Source: Jatrophihabitans sp. | GTDB taxonomy: Bacteria; Actinomycetota; Actinomycetes; Mycobacteriales; Jatrophihabitantaceae | DNA: 7,750 nt | NCBI GenBank assembly: GCA_025966255.1 | Contig: JAOPVG010000546.1 | Span: forward strand, 1-7,750 | Reading direction: 5' to 3' | Shown: piece by piece, positions 7,333 through 7,750 of the stretch | Layout: every line of letters begins with the position of its first letter | Position numbering within the stretch: position 1 is the first letter of the stretch | Notes under the pieces: model-generated | Told to the model about the DNA's origin: nothing | The model's database searches: none | Seen by the model: the letters and a program-made list of their open reading frames with translations, nothing else | Program-made: the position numbers and the translations under genes

Positions 7333-7750
7333 ATGCGCACCCTCGACGACCTGATCAAGCACGGTGTCCAGGGCCGGCGCATCCTGGTCCGCTCCGACCT
7401 GAACGTGCCACTGAAGGACGGCAAGGTCACCGACGACGGACGCATCCGGGCATCGCTCCCGACCATCACCAAGCTGTTCGAGCGCGACGCCCGGGTGATC
7501 GTCGCCGCGCACCTCGGCCGGCCCAAGGGCGCGCCCGATCCGCAGTATTCGCTGCGGCCCGTCGCCGACCGGCTCGCGCAGTTGCTCGGCCGGCCCGTCG
7601 AGTTCGCGCTGGACACCTGCGGTGAGAGCGCCCGGCTGCTCGCGTCCGATCTGAAGGACGGTGACGTGCTGCTGCTCGAAAACGTCCGCTTCAACCCGGG
7701 CGAGACGAGCAAGGACGACGCCGAGCGGCACGCGTTCGCGCGCTGCCTCG
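7333..7750 (+). CDS. pgk: Phosphoglycerate kinase, N-terminal 139 residues, cut off by window edge
   Basis: The frame is open from the ATG at 7333 to the window end, covering about a third of a normal Pgk of roughly 390-400 residues. The enzyme transfers phosphate from 1,3-bisphosphoglycerate to ADP, the step after Gap, and is cytoplasmic. The visible part is the substrate-binding N-domain: ILVRSDLNVPL (17-27, with Asp22 and Asn24), DDGRIRASLPTI (34-45), VAAHLGRPKG (57-66, with His60 and Arg63) and LLLENVRFNPGE (113-124). These are the family's 3-phosphoglycerate-binding and domain-core motifs. The start lies only 4 bases after the gap stop and has no good Shine-Dalgarno sequence, so translation is probably coupled to gap. 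No damage is seen in the visible part. Confidence 0.97.
   Translation, partial: MRTLDDLIKHGVQGRRILVRSDLNVPLKDGKVTDDGRIRASLPTITKLFERDARVIVAAHLGRPKGAPDPQYSLRPVADRLAQLLGRPVEFALDTCGESARLLASDLKDGDVLLLENVRFNPGETSKDDAERHAFARCL

Overview
This is a GC-rich chromosomal segment from an actinobacterium. The evidence for that is the strong G/C bias at third codon positions, GTG starts, a WhiA sporulation-type regulator, and the gene order uvrC-rapZ-yvcK-whiA followed by gap-pgk, which is the actinobacterial arrangement seen in Streptomyces. UvrC, RapZ and WhiA align from memory over almost their whole length with mycobacterial homologues, including the N-terminus of UvrC. The genus cannot be named from the sequence.

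Layout. Bases 1-1204 (minus strand) hold most of a flavin-dependent oxidoreductase of the PCMH/berberine-bridge type, cut at its C-terminus by the window edge. A 113-bp divergent gap (1205-1317) separates it from uvrC and carries two inverted repeats and candidate promoters facing both ways. Bases 1318-6185 are one tightly packed plus-strand operon of uvrC, rapZ, yvcK and whiA, each overlapping the next by 4, 8 and 10 bases. A 138-bp gap (6186-6323) follows, with a small palindrome and a possible promoter. Then come gap (complete) and pgk (first 139 codons), 4 bases apart, forming a glycolytic operon that runs off the window. The whole window is coding except these two gaps; no stretch over 300 bases lacks a gene. 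I see no tRNA, rRNA, CRISPR, insertion sequence or prophage gene.

How the genes fit together. UvrC is the dual-incision nuclease of nucleotide excision repair. RapZ (P-loop protein with a C-terminal sugar-phosphate sensing domain) and YvcK/GlmR (CofD-like, UDP-sugar-binding in Firmicutes) are linked in other bacteria to amino-sugar and envelope-precursor control, and WhiA is a transcription factor for cell division and sporulation. Gap and Pgk catalyse consecutive steps of lower glycolysis.

The core is conserved and not a new system. The points most worth a second look are: the flavoprotein has lost both usual covalent-FAD residues; a perfect 15-bp palindrome and a 24-bp inverted repeat lie in the divergent promoter region; uvrC looks leaderless; RapZ has Arg where the P-loop Lys is expected; and a patch of A/T-richer, rare-codon sequence at the end of yvcK contains a WhiA-type GTGTC motif directly abutting a -10-like hexamer.
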